Notes: a model not told the origin generated them from the sequence alone. Counted from the stretch's first letter, positions 51,287-60,320 are shown. The stretch: 64,000 nt of DNA from Deltaproteobacteria bacterium (GCA_018266075.1 JAFEBB010000006.1:1-64000); one strand, 5' to 3'. Made by a program: numbers and translations.

Positions 51287-52552
51287 ATGCGGGTCTTGTC
51301 GGAGCCGCCGCTGAAGCCGCCCACGGTCGACGAGATCGACTTCAAGGCGCTGTACAAAAAGTCCGAGTACGACGTCGAGACCGCCGACGGCTGGCTGCTG
51401 AAGATCACCCGCTACCAGCCGCGCCCTCAGGCGTTCGAGCAGCCTGTCCTCGACGAGCCCTTGCTGCTCGTGCACGGCTTCTCGCAGAACCGCCACGCCT
51501 GGACCGCCGGGCAGTTCGTGAAGAACCTGCTCTACTTCGGCGTGGACATCCACATCCTGGAGCTGCGCGGCCACGGCAAGAGCTCGGTGGGCCTGCAGCG
51601 CGAGCGGCACGAGAAGCTCGGCACGCCGCTCCCCAAGGATCTCGCCTACGAGTGGGACCTCGACAGCTACCTGCTTTACGACCTGCCCGCAGCCATCCAC
51701 GCAATGAAGCGCGTCACCGGGCGGGAGAAGATCTTCTATTGCGGCCACTCCATGGGCGGCATCCTCGGCTACGGCCACGCGGGGATGCACGACGACCTCG
51801 AGGGCCTCATCACCATCGGCTCGCCGAGCGAGCTGGGCAGCGACTTCTTCTTGCTGCGCATCCTGGCGCACATCGAGCCCGCGCTGACCACGGGCGTGGA
51901 CGCGCTGCTGGTGGGCGTGAACGCGACGACCGCCGCGCACCGCGGACTGCAGAAGGCCGCGAACGCGCTGCGGGCCTTGCCAGGCGTGGGGACGCTCGCT
52001 TCACGGCTCGCCGACGCGCCCTCGCCGCGCAAGCTCTCGCGCAAGATCGTGCCCATGGACGCGGTGCTGAAGCTCTTCGAGAAGGCGCTCTCGAGCGAGA
52101 AGGCGTACCGCCGCTACGAGACGCTCTCGCGGTACCTGGTGCTGCTCTCGAACCCGGATCGCGTCACCGCCGACGACATCCGCTGGCTCCTGCGCAACGG
52201 CGGCGAGAAGGAGCCGCGCAAGGTGCTGGTGCAGTTCTCACGCTGGATTCGCCGGGGCGAGATGCGCTGCTACCGCACCGGCTACGACTTCCACCAGGGC
52301 TTCGCGCGCATCCAGATCCCCATGGCGATCATCTTTGGCGACATGGACAAGCTGGCGAGCGTGAAGAGCACGCGACGCATCTACCGCGCGGCCAAGAGCG
52401 AATATCTCCTGTGGCGGCCGGTGAAGGGCAACAGCCACCTCGAGCTCACGATGGGGCACGACATCCGTCAGATTTGCTACGACGTGAAGAACCTCATCGC
52501 CTACGCCAAGGAGCACCGCGGGCGCGCGCCGAGCCTGCCCCGCGTCCAGTAG
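51287..52552 (+). CDS. Alpha/beta-fold hydrolase
   Basis: From the ATG at 51287 (a GTG at 51284 is the alternative) the protein has about 421 residues. The first third has the hydrolase opening PLLLVHGFSQNRHAWT (oxyanion HG), then LELRGHGKSS and the nucleophile elbow YCGHSMGGILGYGH (GHSMGG). The later segment IQIPMAIIFGDMDKLASV carries the catalytic Asp and GNSHLEL the catalytic His. The length and the inserted helical part (about 185-300) are larger than in simple esterases, similar to lipase-type enzymes. No signal peptide. Substrate unknown. Confidence 0.88.
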   Translation: MRVLSEPPLKPPTVDEIDFKALYKKSEYDVETADGWLLKITRYQPRPQAFEQPVLDEPLLLVHGFSQNRHAWTAGQFVKNLLYFGVDIHILELRGHGKSSVGLQRERHEKLGTPLPKDLAYEWDLDSYLLYDLPAAIHAMKRVTGREKIFYCGHSMGGILGYGHAGMHDDLEGLITIGSPSELGSDFFLLRILAHIEPALTTGVDALLVGVNATTAAHRGLQKAANALRALPGVGTLASRLADAPSPRKLSRKIVPMDAVLKLFEKALSSEKAYRRYETLSRYLVLLSNPDRVTADDIRWLLRNGGEKEPRKVLVQFSRWIRRGEMRCYRTGYDFHQGFARIQIPMAIIFGDMDKLASVKSTRRIYRAAKSEYLLWRPVKGNSHLELTMGHDIRQICYDVKNLIAYAKEHRGRAPSLPRVQ

Positions 52553-52634
52553 GCCGTTTTTTTGCCCCCCTGTAGCAGGCTGTTAGACTCAGCCTTGCGT
52601 GCCGGCTGACCGGCCGCTTGCCGTCGGGGATTGG

Positions 52635-54233
52635 ATGCGTCTGGGCAGCGCGCTCGGCTTTGTGGCCATGGGGCTCTGGGCCTCGACGGCTGCCGCTCAG
52701 CAAGCGCCGACCACCGCTCTGAACCAGCTCACCCACGTGCAGGTCGTCGACGGCGCGGTCGAGATTGCGTGCAGTGGTCGCCCCAACTTCACCTCGCTGA
52801 ACCTTCAAGCGCCGCCGCGGCTGGTGCTGGATTTCGCGGACACCGTGCTCGTCGAGAAGCCGCACGAGATTTTGGCGAAGGTGCCCGGCCTCAAGGGCCT
52901 GCGCACCGAGAGCTTCCACAGCGACACCGGCGCCGTCGCGCGCGTGGTGCTCACCCTCGAGCCCGACGCCGACGCGGACATCGCCGCCGCGCCGGGCAAC
53001 GTCCTGCGTGTCAAGGTGCTGGGCGCGCACGCCACGGCCGTCGCCAAGGCCGATCCGGGCAAGCTCGACTTTGCCAAGGCCGACGCCGACGCCCGCGCCC
53101 GCGCTGCCGCGGATGCCGAGAATGCCAACTCGCGCGCCGCCGACGCCGAGGCCAAGGCTGCCGCCGAGTCCAAGGCCCGCGCCGATGCCGAAGCCAAGGC
53201 CGCCGCCGAGTCCAGGGCGCGCGCCGATGCCGAAGCGAAGGCCCAGGCCGCGGAAGAGAAGCTCAAGCGCCTCGAGGCCGAGCGCGCCGCCGCCGAAGCG
53301 AAGGCCGACGCGGAGTCGAAGGCCCGCGCGCAGGCCGAAGCCCAGGCCAAGCAGGATCACGCCGACGCCGAGGCGAAGGCCAAGGCCGCCGCCGACGCCA
53401 AGGCCCGTGCGGATGCTGCCGAGAAGGCGCGCCTGGCGGAGGAGGCGCGGCACAAGGAAGAAGAGGCCGCCGCCGCCGAGAAGGCGCGGCTCGCGGAGGC
53501 GCAGCACCAGAAAGAGGAGGCCGCCGCTGCGGAGCAGGCCCGCTTGGCGCAGCAGGCGATCGATCAGCAGCGCGCCGAGCAAGAGAAGCGCCACCAGGAC
53601 GACGAGAAGCGCCGCCAGAAGGAAGCCCGCGCCACCGCAGAGCAGGCCGAGCGCGATCTCAAGGCCGCCGAGGCGAAGAGCCGCGCCGAGCAGGCCGAGC
53701 GCGATCGATTGGCCCAGCGAGCGAAGGCCCAGGCCGAGGCCGAAGCCCGCGCCGAGCAGGAGCACCTCGCTCAGCAGCGCGAGGCCGAGCGCAGCGCGCG
53801 GCTCGCCGAGGCCCGCGCGGCGGTCCAGGACCGTCCGATGCCTGCGCGCGCCGAGACCCGCGTCGCCAGCGCGAACCCGACCGATCACGTGGCCGTGCGT
53901 GCCGGCTTGAAAGATGTGTCGCTCGTCGGCTTCCGTCAGGGTGGGCAAGGGGGGCGGGTGTTCATCCGCGCCAACGATGCCGTCGCGTACACCGTGACCG
54001 AGACCTCGCCCACGCTGCTCGTGGTGGAGCTGCAGGACGCGCGCATCGCCCAGCGCAACGGCGTGCTCCCGCTCGACACCAGCTTCTTCCCCGGCCCGGT
54101 GGCGATGATCACCCCGAGCGAGGACAAGCGGAACCGCACCGTGCGCGTGGAGATCAAGCTCAAGCAGAAGGCGACGTACTCCGCGCGGCTCGACGGATCC
54201 GAAGTGGTCGTCGAGTTCCCCACCGAGCAGTAA
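52635..54233 (+). CDS. AMIN-coiled coil-AMIN exported protein
   Basis: From the ATG at 52635 (after GGGGA) the protein has 532 residues with a signal peptide cut near AAA-Q. Residues 25-135 form an AMIN domain (LNQLTHVQVVDGAVEI, LVLDFADT, RVVLTLEPD). Residues 140-410 are an Ala/Glu/Lys/Arg-rich coiled coil with a 14-residue repeat (AAAESKARADAEAK). The C-terminal 110 residues form a second AMIN-like domain (GGRVFIRANDAVAYTV, LLVVELQDARI). AMIN domains bind peptidoglycan and target proteins such as PilQ. A GTG at 52599, nine bases after TAGACT, is another possible start. lptD follows at 54379. Confidence 0.85.
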   Translation: MRLGSALGFVAMGLWASTAAAQQAPTTALNQLTHVQVVDGAVEIACSGRPNFTSLNLQAPPRLVLDFADTVLVEKPHEILAKVPGLKGLRTESFHSDTGAVARVVLTLEPDADADIAAAPGNVLRVKVLGAHATAVAKADPGKLDFAKADADARARAAADAENANSRAADAEAKAAAESKARADAEAKAAAESRARADAEAKAQAAEEKLKRLEAERAAAEAKADAESKARAQAEAQAKQDHADAEAKAKAAADAKARADAAEKARLAEEARHKEEEAAAAEKARLAEAQHQKEEAAAAEQARLAQQAIDQQRAEQEKRHQDDEKRRQKEARATAEQAERDLKAAEAKSRAEQAERDRLAQRAKAQAEAEARAEQEHLAQQREAERSARLAEARAAVQDRPMPARAETRVASANPTDHVAVRAGLKDVSLVGFRQGGQGGRVFIRANDAVAYTVTETSPTLLVVELQDARIAQRNGVLPLDTSFFPGPVAMITPSEDKRNRTVRVEIKLKQKATYSARLDGSEVVVEFPTEQ

Positions 54234-54295
54234 TTCCCCGCGCCGAGCGGAAGCCTTGTAAGTTCGTCGCGCGGCGCGGCCGGGCGCTGACGTAC

Positions 54296-54369
54296 GCCGA
54301 AAAATCTCCGCCGGTGGGAAGGCAAACTCCGAAGGAGTTGCCGGCTCGGATGAAGAGAGATTTTTCGGC
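54296..54369 (+). promoter_or_regulatory. Long inverted repeat with nested hairpin in the lptD leader
   Basis: Perfect 13-bp arms GCCGAAAAATCTC (54296-54308) and GAGATTTTTCGGC (54357-54369) enclose 48 bases. Inside, GGCAAACTCC (54321-54330) and GGAGTTGCC (54334-54342) form a second stem with one bulged A and a GAA loop. The right outer arm ends nine bases before the lptD ATG and covers the only purine-rich stretch (gaagagag) that could serve as ribosome site. I recognise no known riboswitch class. Confidence 0.7.
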
Positions 54370-54378
54370 AGCTGTCGC

Positions 54379-57000
54379 ATGAGCGCTCCCGCACTGCTGG
54401 CCCTGCTCGTCGCCACCCAGGCGCCTCTGCCGCGCCCGGTGGAGTCCAGCGCCGACACGCTCGAGCTCACGCCGTCCACGCGCGCCTCCAAGCTGCTCGG
54501 GCACGCCACGCTCACCCAGGGCGGGCTCACCCTGCGCGCCGACGAGATCGACTACGACCCGGTGCAGAGCCGCGCGGTGGCCGTGGGCAACGTCCTCTTC
54601 GCCGACGGGCTCCTGGGCGGGACGGCGCTGCGTGTCGACGTGGATCTGCAGAACGAGACGGGCCGCTTCGACGGCGCCACGCTCTGGCAAAAGGGCCGCG
54701 CCACGCCGGCGCAGGTGGCTGCCGCACGGACCGCGGACCAGATGCGGCTGGTGGGAAAGAACGAGCTCACCCTGAAAGCGGACGTGGTGCAGAAGCTCGC
54801 GCACGGGGCGTTCGAGGCCTATGGGCTGTACCTCACGCCCTGCGACTGCGCGGGTCCGGGCTTTCTCACCGAGCCGCCGTCGTGGAGCGTGCGCGCGAGC
54901 CGGGCGCTGGTGAAGCCGGGCGAGAGCGCGCGGCTCACCTGGGCCACGCTCTACATCAAGGACGTGCCCGTGCTGCCCATGCCGGTGATCTTCTTGCCGC
55001 TGTCGAATCGGCAGACCGGGTTTCTGCTGCCCAAGCCGAACTACACCGGGCGCAACGGCTTCCAGCTCGAGCAGCCGTTCTTCTGGGCCATCAACAAGAG
55101 CTGGGACGCGACGATCACGCCCGGGTACTTCTTCGGCGAGGATCACTTCACCACCACCACGTACGACGTCCCGCCGCACGTCTCGTCCCTCGAGCCGTTC
55201 GGGAAGCTGAACCCGGGAGCGGTGTTGTCGCTGTTCCCATACAGCAAGGTCAGCACCAACAACGCCAACGATCCCGGCGCGAACTACGGCATGACCGGCC
55301 CGCGCATCGATACCGAGCTGCGCTACACGCCCAGCCTGGACACGCACGGTCGCCTCACGTTCGCGCTCGTGGACGACCTCAAGCCCGAGGACGATCACCC
55401 GCACCGCGGGCTGCGCGGGGAGATGTCGTTCGCGCACGTGCAGAACCTGGGCGCGGGCTTCTCGGATCGCGTCGACGCCGCGGCCGTCTCGGACCAGGAC
55501 TATTTCCGCGACGTCACCGCCGACCTCTTCGCCGCGCAATCGAGCTACCTGCGCTCCGACGCGCGCGTCGATCACAAGACAGACGACACCCAGGGCTATG
55601 TGACCGCGAGCTACTACCAGGCGCTCAACGGCACGCCGCCGCAGCCCTACTCCCTGCAGCCGTTCTTCGGCCCGAACAACGTCAACGCCGACACCTTCCA
55701 GCGCTTGCCCGCGTTCGCGTTCGCCGTCGAGGAGCAGGGGCTGGGGCCGCTGAGGCTCCTGGGACTGGTGGATGGCGCGCGCTACGCGCCGCTCACTGCG
55801 CGCACGCTTCAGACATGCCCCATCATCGGCACCGATCCGACGACCGGTCAGCCGGTCGCCGATCCCACCTGCGCCAACGACACCGCCCTCGTGAACGCGC
55901 GCAGCGTGGAGAACCGCATCGGCGTCCAGCCCGAGCTTCGCTTGCCGCTGCGGCTCGGCCGGTTCGCGGAGCTCACGCCGTATGTCATCGGTCGCGCGGA
56001 CGCGTGGCACGTGGAGGCGTCGAGCGATGCGGATCGCGCGCGCGCGTTCGGCGTCTTTGGCGCCACGCTCGAGTCGGAGCTCTCGCGCACCTTCGGCCCT
56101 TCAGATGGCGTGCGCTGGCGACACGTGATCTCCCCGGCCGTCGAGGTTCGCGGCACGCCCGGCTCGGTGGGCAAGGGCCCGGATATCCCCGACGACGAGC
56201 TCGACGCGCCCTTCGGCTCTGCGTACGGCGTCGGTCCCATCTCGACGCAGAACGGCCCCGCGCCCAACGCGTACCCCGCCGCCAGCGCCAGCGGAGCCTC
56301 CGTGCCCGCGGCGCTCCAGGGCGTCGCGCTCATTCGCACCCGCCTCGATCGCCGCGACGGCCAGAACGTCAGCGAGCCCCTCCGCGCGGACCTCGGCCAG
56401 GGCTACGACCTGGAGCGCGGCGTCGCCGGCGACACCTTCGCCGACCTCGCGCTGACCGTCGGCCCGGTGAGCACCTCGGGCCAGCTCCGCTACGCCCTGA
56501 ACGAACGCCGCATCGTTGGCCTCAGCGCGCACGCCCTCTGGACCACGCCCACCGGCAGCACGCTCTCGCTCGGCTACGCGCGCATGCGCAGCTTCCTCAC
56601 CGATCCCATGCGCGCCGGCCTCTTCGATCTCGTCGGCCCGCCCGGCGCGCCCGGACCCGGCATCGAGACCGACCGCCTGGACCTCGGCGGCCACTGGCGC
56701 GCGTCGACCTCGCTCAGCCTCGATCTCGGCCTGACCTGGATCCCCAACGCCGTGAAGCTGAATGCCTTCTCATCCAAGCCACCCGGCGAGGGCAACACCT
56801 TCTCCTGGCAGCGCCTGGCCGCCTACTCGGTGGGCATGAACTACGGCTCGCCCTGCGATTGTTGGTCGTTGAGGCTGGGCGTGCTCATCCAGCCGTCGCT
56901 CTTCCCGGGCCAGCCGTTCAAGCCGACCAACTTCTTCTTCGTTTTGGACGCGCACCGGCTTGGGGGTAGTCTGGGACCCTCGACTGCAAGAGAGAACTAG
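54379..57000 (+). CDS. lptD: LPS-assembly outer-membrane protein LptD
   Basis: LptD with LptE inserts lipopolysaccharide into the outer leaflet. The 873-residue protein has a short signal-like start, an OstA/LptA-like jellyroll domain (about 28-150; LTLRADEIDYDPVQSRAVAVGN) and a C-terminal barrel that includes LPMPVIFLPLSNRQTGFLLP, the typical LptD junction. Cysteines CDC near residue 154 and CDCWS near 830 correspond in position to the paired cysteines that fold LptD by disulfides. Length is normal (E. coli 784). No clear Shine-Dalgarno site precedes the ATG; the leader is highly structured. Confidence 0.93.
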   Translation: MSAPALLALLVATQAPLPRPVESSADTLELTPSTRASKLLGHATLTQGGLTLRADEIDYDPVQSRAVAVGNVLFADGLLGGTALRVDVDLQNETGRFDGATLWQKGRATPAQVAAARTADQMRLVGKNELTLKADVVQKLAHGAFEAYGLYLTPCDCAGPGFLTEPPSWSVRASRALVKPGESARLTWATLYIKDVPVLPMPVIFLPLSNRQTGFLLPKPNYTGRNGFQLEQPFFWAINKSWDATITPGYFFGEDHFTTTTYDVPPHVSSLEPFGKLNPGAVLSLFPYSKVSTNNANDPGANYGMTGPRIDTELRYTPSLDTHGRLTFALVDDLKPEDDHPHRGLRGEMSFAHVQNLGAGFSDRVDAAAVSDQDYFRDVTADLFAAQSSYLRSDARVDHKTDDTQGYVTASYYQALNGTPPQPYSLQPFFGPNNVNADTFQRLPAFAFAVEEQGLGPLRLLGLVDGARYAPLTARTLQTCPIIGTDPTTGQPVADPTCANDTALVNARSVENRIGVQPELRLPLRLGRFAELTPYVIGRADAWHVEASSDADRARAFGVFGATLESELSRTFGPSDGVRWRHVISPAVEVRGTPGSVGKGPDIPDDELDAPFGSAYGVGPISTQNGPAPNAYPAASASGASVPAALQGVALIRTRLDRRDGQNVSEPLRADLGQGYDLERGVAGDTFADLALTVGPVSTSGQLRYALNERRIVGLSAHALWTTPTGSTLSLGYARMRSFLTDPMRAGLFDLVGPPGAPGPGIETDRLDLGGHWRASTSLSLDLGLTWIPNAVKLNAFSSKPPGEGNTFSWQRLAAYSVGMNYGSPCDCWSLRLGVLIQPSLFPGQPFKPTNFFFVLDAHRLGGSLGPSTAREN

Positions 57001-57119
57001 AACTAAAGTGCAGACCGTCCCCAAACCAGAAGAGGCGCTGGATCCGTTCCGCTTTGACTGCGGGTCGCTGGCCGGGTTGGAGGGTGGGGCTGAGTCGCGA
57101 GTTTGGTGGGGGTAGGGAG

Positions 57120-57377
57120 ATGACCGTGGACGTCGTTCGACAGCTGGGCCAGCGCATCCGTGAACTGAGGACAGGTCGCCGTAGCGGACCCATGACACAA
57201 GAGGACCTCGCCGAGCGCGCGGACATCTCGGTCTCGTTCCTCTCCATGATTGAGCGCGGAGAGCGCGCGCCCCACCTCCAGACGCTGGCGCACATCGCCG
57301 GCGCGCTCGAGGTGGAGCTGGCGGAGCTCTTCGTGGCCGCGCGAGAAGCGGGCAAGCGCAAGCGGGCGCGCGGCTAG
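57120..57377 (+). CDS. Small XRE-family DNA-binding protein
   Basis: The ATG at 57120 follows a GGGGGTAGGGAG site. The 85-residue protein is a single Cro/CI helix-turn-helix (about 8-70): LGQRIRELRTGRRSGPMTQEDLAERADISVSFLSMIERGERAP (motif core TQEDLAERADISVSFLSMIE). The C-terminus is basic. It follows lptD by 119 bases on the same strand. No phage or toxin gene is near, so it may regulate neighbouring envelope genes, but the target is unknown. Confidence 0.9.
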   Translation: MTVDVVRQLGQRIRELRTGRRSGPMTQEDLAERADISVSFLSMIERGERAPHLQTLAHIAGALEVELAELFVAAREAGKRKRARG

Positions 57378-57462
57378 GGCAGGTCTCTAGACCAAGCCGG
57401 TTCGCCGCTGGCGAGCGTGGCAGGGCATTGAAGCGGGTCGGAGTGTTTGCCATGTGTCGCCA

Positions 57463-57490
57463 GCGCCCGCGCGATTTACGCGCGGGGCGC
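57463..57490. terminator. Hairpin after the XRE gene
   Basis: GCGCCCGCGC (57463-57472) pairs with GCGCGGGGCGC (57480-57490), with one extra G, around a seven-base loop GATTTAC. It is 85 bases after the XRE stop. No T-run follows, so the terminator role is uncertain. Confidence 0.3.
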
Positions 57491-57579
57491 GCGGCGGCAC
57501 TTGCCTGCCCGCTTCGTTTCTTCGACAATTTCCCAGTTCCCGACGAGCGGTCGGCTCGTTGGGCCTTCTGGGAGATTTC

Positions 57580-59493
57580 ATGCAAACCAAGCGTGCGGGC
57601 CGAAACCTCGGCCTCGCTGCAGTCGTGGGTGCGCTGGCCGTGCTGCCTTCATGCGGCGGCGGCGGCCTCGTCATCACCGTCACCCCGCCCGCGGCGTCCA
57701 CGCCTGCGGATGGCACAACGGCCGCGGTCGTCACCATCACGGTGAAGCAGGGCAAGAACCTCGTTCCGGATTCGAACGGCGGCAACCTTTCTCTGAGCAT
57801 CGACAAGGGTCAGTTCGGTCCCTACGACCAGAGTGGCCCGGCCCAAGACGATCCCGGCCAGCAGACGAGCGCGGCCGCGCTCTCCAACGGCACGGCGAAG
57901 ATCCAGATCTACAGCCGCCACACGGCCAACACCGTGTTGACGGTGAACTACACCGACGGCGTAGGCGGAACGGGGACCCAGACGGCGAACATCCCCTTCG
58001 GCAACGTGGCGCAGGCACAGCCAGCTTCGATCAAGTACATCTCGGCGACGCCGACCTCCATCTCGCTGCAGGGCGCTCCGGGACCCCAGACGTCCGCCGT
58101 GGTCTTCGAGGTCGATGATTCCAGCGGCGCCCCCGTCGGCGATGGCATCAACGTGACCTTCACGCTGAGCCAGACCGCCACGGGAGCCAACGCAGCCACC
58201 ATCACCCCGCTTTCGGCGAAGACGGCCAATGGCACCGGCCAGGTGCAGACGGTGCTCTCGTCCTCAGCCACGCCGCAGACGGTGACCATCACCGCCACCG
58301 TGACCGGCATTACGCCGGCCACCTCGCCCAGCATCGCCATCGCCGGCGGCGCAGTGGACCTCGGCTCGATGACGTTCTCCTGCGACACCACCAGCATCGG
58401 CGGCTTCCAGAATGACGGCCTCACCACCAACTGCACGGTGTACGCGTCGGACCGGAACAAGGCCTACGTGCCCGGCACCTCGGTGACCTTCATGACCGAG
58501 GCAGGCGGCCTGCCGCCCTCGGCCATCACCGCGCCCAGCCAGGATCCGGCGACGCATGGTCAAGGTCAGGCGCAGGTGACCTACACCACGCAGTGTCCAT
58601 GGCCGGAGGACGTGGAGCCCAACCAAGACTGCGCGGACTTCCCCGACGCGGGTGCGGGCCGGCCGTGCGAGTTCTCGCAGAACAACGTCGCCTTCTACAA
58701 CCACTGCGCGTTGCCCGGTAGCGAGCACGAGACGCGCACCGTGAACCGCCGCGACGGCTGGGTGGACATGGTGGCCTACACCACGGGCGAGGAGTGCTTC
58801 AACGACGTCAACGGCAACGGTATCTACGACGGCCCGCAGGAGTTCAAGGCGTCGTGCGATGAGGGCGAGCCCTACGTCGATGTGAACGACAACGGTCAGT
58901 ACGACGGCCCCGGCTCCGCGAACCTGCCGCCCGATCTCCAGAACTCCGGAGAGCCGTTCTTCGACTACAACCAGAACGGCGTGTGGGATCCGCCGGATGG
59001 CAAGTGGACCGCGCTGGGTGCCATCTGGGTGCACAACCGCATTGTGTGGACGGGCAGCGCCGGCACGCACCCCATCGGCAACATCACCTCCGAGAACCCG
59101 GGCACCCTCTTCTTCGATCCGGGCACGGTGCCCACGAAGAACCATTGCTCGGTCCCCGTCACGTTCCTGTTCTCGTACGACATCAACGGCAACTGCCCCT
59201 CGGCCACCTCGTCGGGCGACTCCATCAACTTCAATTGCACCGGCGACTGCGACATCCAATCCATCCCGCTTCAGGGGTGCTCGGGTTACCAGGTGGGCGC
59301 AGATCCCAACTACCCCACGCTGCAAGCCCAGGCCGTGCCCATCGGCGATCCCGACTGCGGCTGCGAACAGGCCGGCACCTGCACCCTGGAGAACTACGCG
59401 ATCGGCGTGACCATCGACCGCACCATGGACGAGGGCGGCACCACCGAGGAGCTCGACTACACCGGCCCCAGCGGCGCCTTCGGCCCGAACTAG
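57580..59493 (+). CDS. Big-domain lipoprotein with calcium-type loops
   Basis: The ATG at 57580 follows GGGAG. The 637-residue protein has lipobox LAVLPSC (about residue 25) and two Ig-like (Big/invasin-type) domains in the first 290 residues (SASPTSISLQG-like strands, GDGINVTFTLSQTATGANAA). The middle contains three dockerin-like calcium loops (NDVNGNGIYDGPQEF, VDVNDNGQYDG, FDYNQNGVWDPPDG). The C-terminal 150 residues are Cys-rich. It is probably a surface adhesin or a stabilising protein. A strong terminator follows at 59549. Confidence 0.85.
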   Translation: MQTKRAGRNLGLAAVVGALAVLPSCGGGGLVITVTPPAASTPADGTTAAVVTITVKQGKNLVPDSNGGNLSLSIDKGQFGPYDQSGPAQDDPGQQTSAAALSNGTAKIQIYSRHTANTVLTVNYTDGVGGTGTQTANIPFGNVAQAQPASIKYISATPTSISLQGAPGPQTSAVVFEVDDSSGAPVGDGINVTFTLSQTATGANAATITPLSAKTANGTGQVQTVLSSSATPQTVTITATVTGITPATSPSIAIAGGAVDLGSMTFSCDTTSIGGFQNDGLTTNCTVYASDRNKAYVPGTSVTFMTEAGGLPPSAITAPSQDPATHGQGQAQVTYTTQCPWPEDVEPNQDCADFPDAGAGRPCEFSQNNVAFYNHCALPGSEHETRTVNRRDGWVDMVAYTTGEECFNDVNGNGIYDGPQEFKASCDEGEPYVDVNDNGQYDGPGSANLPPDLQNSGEPFFDYNQNGVWDPPDGKWTALGAIWVHNRIVWTGSAGTHPIGNITSENPGTLFFDPGTVPTKNHCSVPVTFLFSYDINGNCPSATSSGDSINFNCTGDCDIQSIPLQGCSGYQVGADPNYPTLQAQAVPIGDPDCGCEQAGTCTLENYAIGVTIDRTMDEGGTTEELDYTGPSGAFGPN

Positions 59494-59517
59494 CCCGCAC
59501 CGCGCTGCGCCAGCGGC

Positions 59518-59535
59518 GTTGACTTCAAAGTCAAC
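59518..59535. promoter_or_regulatory. Palindrome upstream of the TetR gene
   Basis: GTTGACTT-CA-AAGTCAAC (59518-59535) is a perfect 8-bp inverted repeat. It contains TTGACT (59519-59524), which lies 17 bases from TAGGTT (59542-59547), a possible promoter. This is a likely TetR operator; it is inference. Confidence 0.5.
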
Positions 59536-59548
59536 CCGCCATAGGTTG

Positions 59549-59580
59549 CCCCGGTTGATTCTCCAATCAACCGGGGTTTT
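59549..59580 (+). terminator. Strong rho-independent terminator
   Basis: CCCCGGTTGATT (59549-59560) and AATCAACCGGGG (59565-59576) form a perfect 12-bp stem with loop CTCC. It is followed by TTTTCTTTT, one of the clearest terminators in the window. It ends the Big-domain lipoprotein gene and runs into the start of the TetR gene. Confidence 0.92.
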
Positions 59581-59583
59581 CTT

Positions 59584-60273
59584 TTGAGCCGCGCGCGCGC
59601 CAAGCCAGCACCTACCGAGAACAGCGAGGCCGACCGCCGGGCGGAGATCCTGCGCGCGGCCATCGAGGTGTTCGCCAGCAAGGGCTACCACGGCTGCCGC
59701 ATCGCCGACGTGGCCAAGCAGGCGGGCGTGGCCTACGGGCTCGTGTACCACTACTTCAAGAACAAGGAAGAGCTGCTGGAGAGCGTGTTCTCCGCGAGCT
59801 TCGGCCGGTTCGCGCACGCCATCGACAAGCTGGTGGAGGGCGACGGCTCGGCCTCCGCGATGCTCGAGCGCATCGTCGACTTCGCGTTCGACGCGTACCT
59901 CGCCGACCCGCGCGCGGTGAAGGTCCTCATCTTCGAGATCGTGCGCAGCCCGGCGTTCCGCGAGGCGGCCAAGGTCTCTGCCATGCAGCACGCGATGGAG
60001 GCGACTGCGCGGCTGGTCGCCAAGGGGCAGAAGTCGGGCGAGCTGCGTGACGACGTGGCGCCCTTCGTGGCCGCGAGCATCCTCTTCGGCGCGGTGGAGA
60101 CGGCGCTGACGGCGTTCGTGCTCGGCGCGGTGAGCAGCGCCGAGGGCGTGGCCAAGGTGAAGCGCGACCTGCTCGCGGTGTATCTGCAGGGCATGTCGCC
60201 GCCACAGGGCGCGCCGCTGCCGCGCGGGTACAAGGCGGAGCACCGCGAGAACGGCCGTCGGGCGGCGCGGTAG
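59584..60273 (+). CDS. TetR-family transcriptional regulator
   Basis: The 229-residue protein has the TetR helix-turn-helix at about 18-65 (RAEILRAAIEVFASKGYHG, IADVAKQAGVAYGLVYHYFKNKEELL) and a ligand domain typical of fatty-acid-type regulators. The only start upstream of the helix is the TTG at 59584, within the T-run of the terminator hairpin whose GGGG would act as ribosome site. The two genes that follow (enoyl-CoA hydratase, BKACE) suggest that it controls acyl-CoA or keto-acid breakdown. A palindrome lies upstream at 59518-59535. Confidence 0.9.
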   Translation: MSRARAKPAPTENSEADRRAEILRAAIEVFASKGYHGCRIADVAKQAGVAYGLVYHYFKNKEELLESVFSASFGRFAHAIDKLVEGDGSASAMLERIVDFAFDAYLADPRAVKVLIFEIVRSPAFREAAKVSAMQHAMEATARLVAKGQKSGELRDDVAPFVAASILFGAVETALTAFVLGAVSSAEGVAKVKRDLLAVYLQGMSPPQGAPLPRGYKAEHRENGRRAAR

Positions 60274-60320
60274 GGAAGGGCGTTAGGAAAACGATCGATT
60301 CTGGATTGGGGGGGCGCGTC

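Noticed and set aside
54296-54369. c-di-GMP (GEMM) riboswitch before lptD
   Set aside because: GGCAAAC is present, but the conserved GGGACGCAAAGCC and the receptor helix are missing.
57418-57432. Sigma-54 promoter TGGCAG..TTGAA
   Set aside because: The spacing is one base short and the -12 element lacks the GC.
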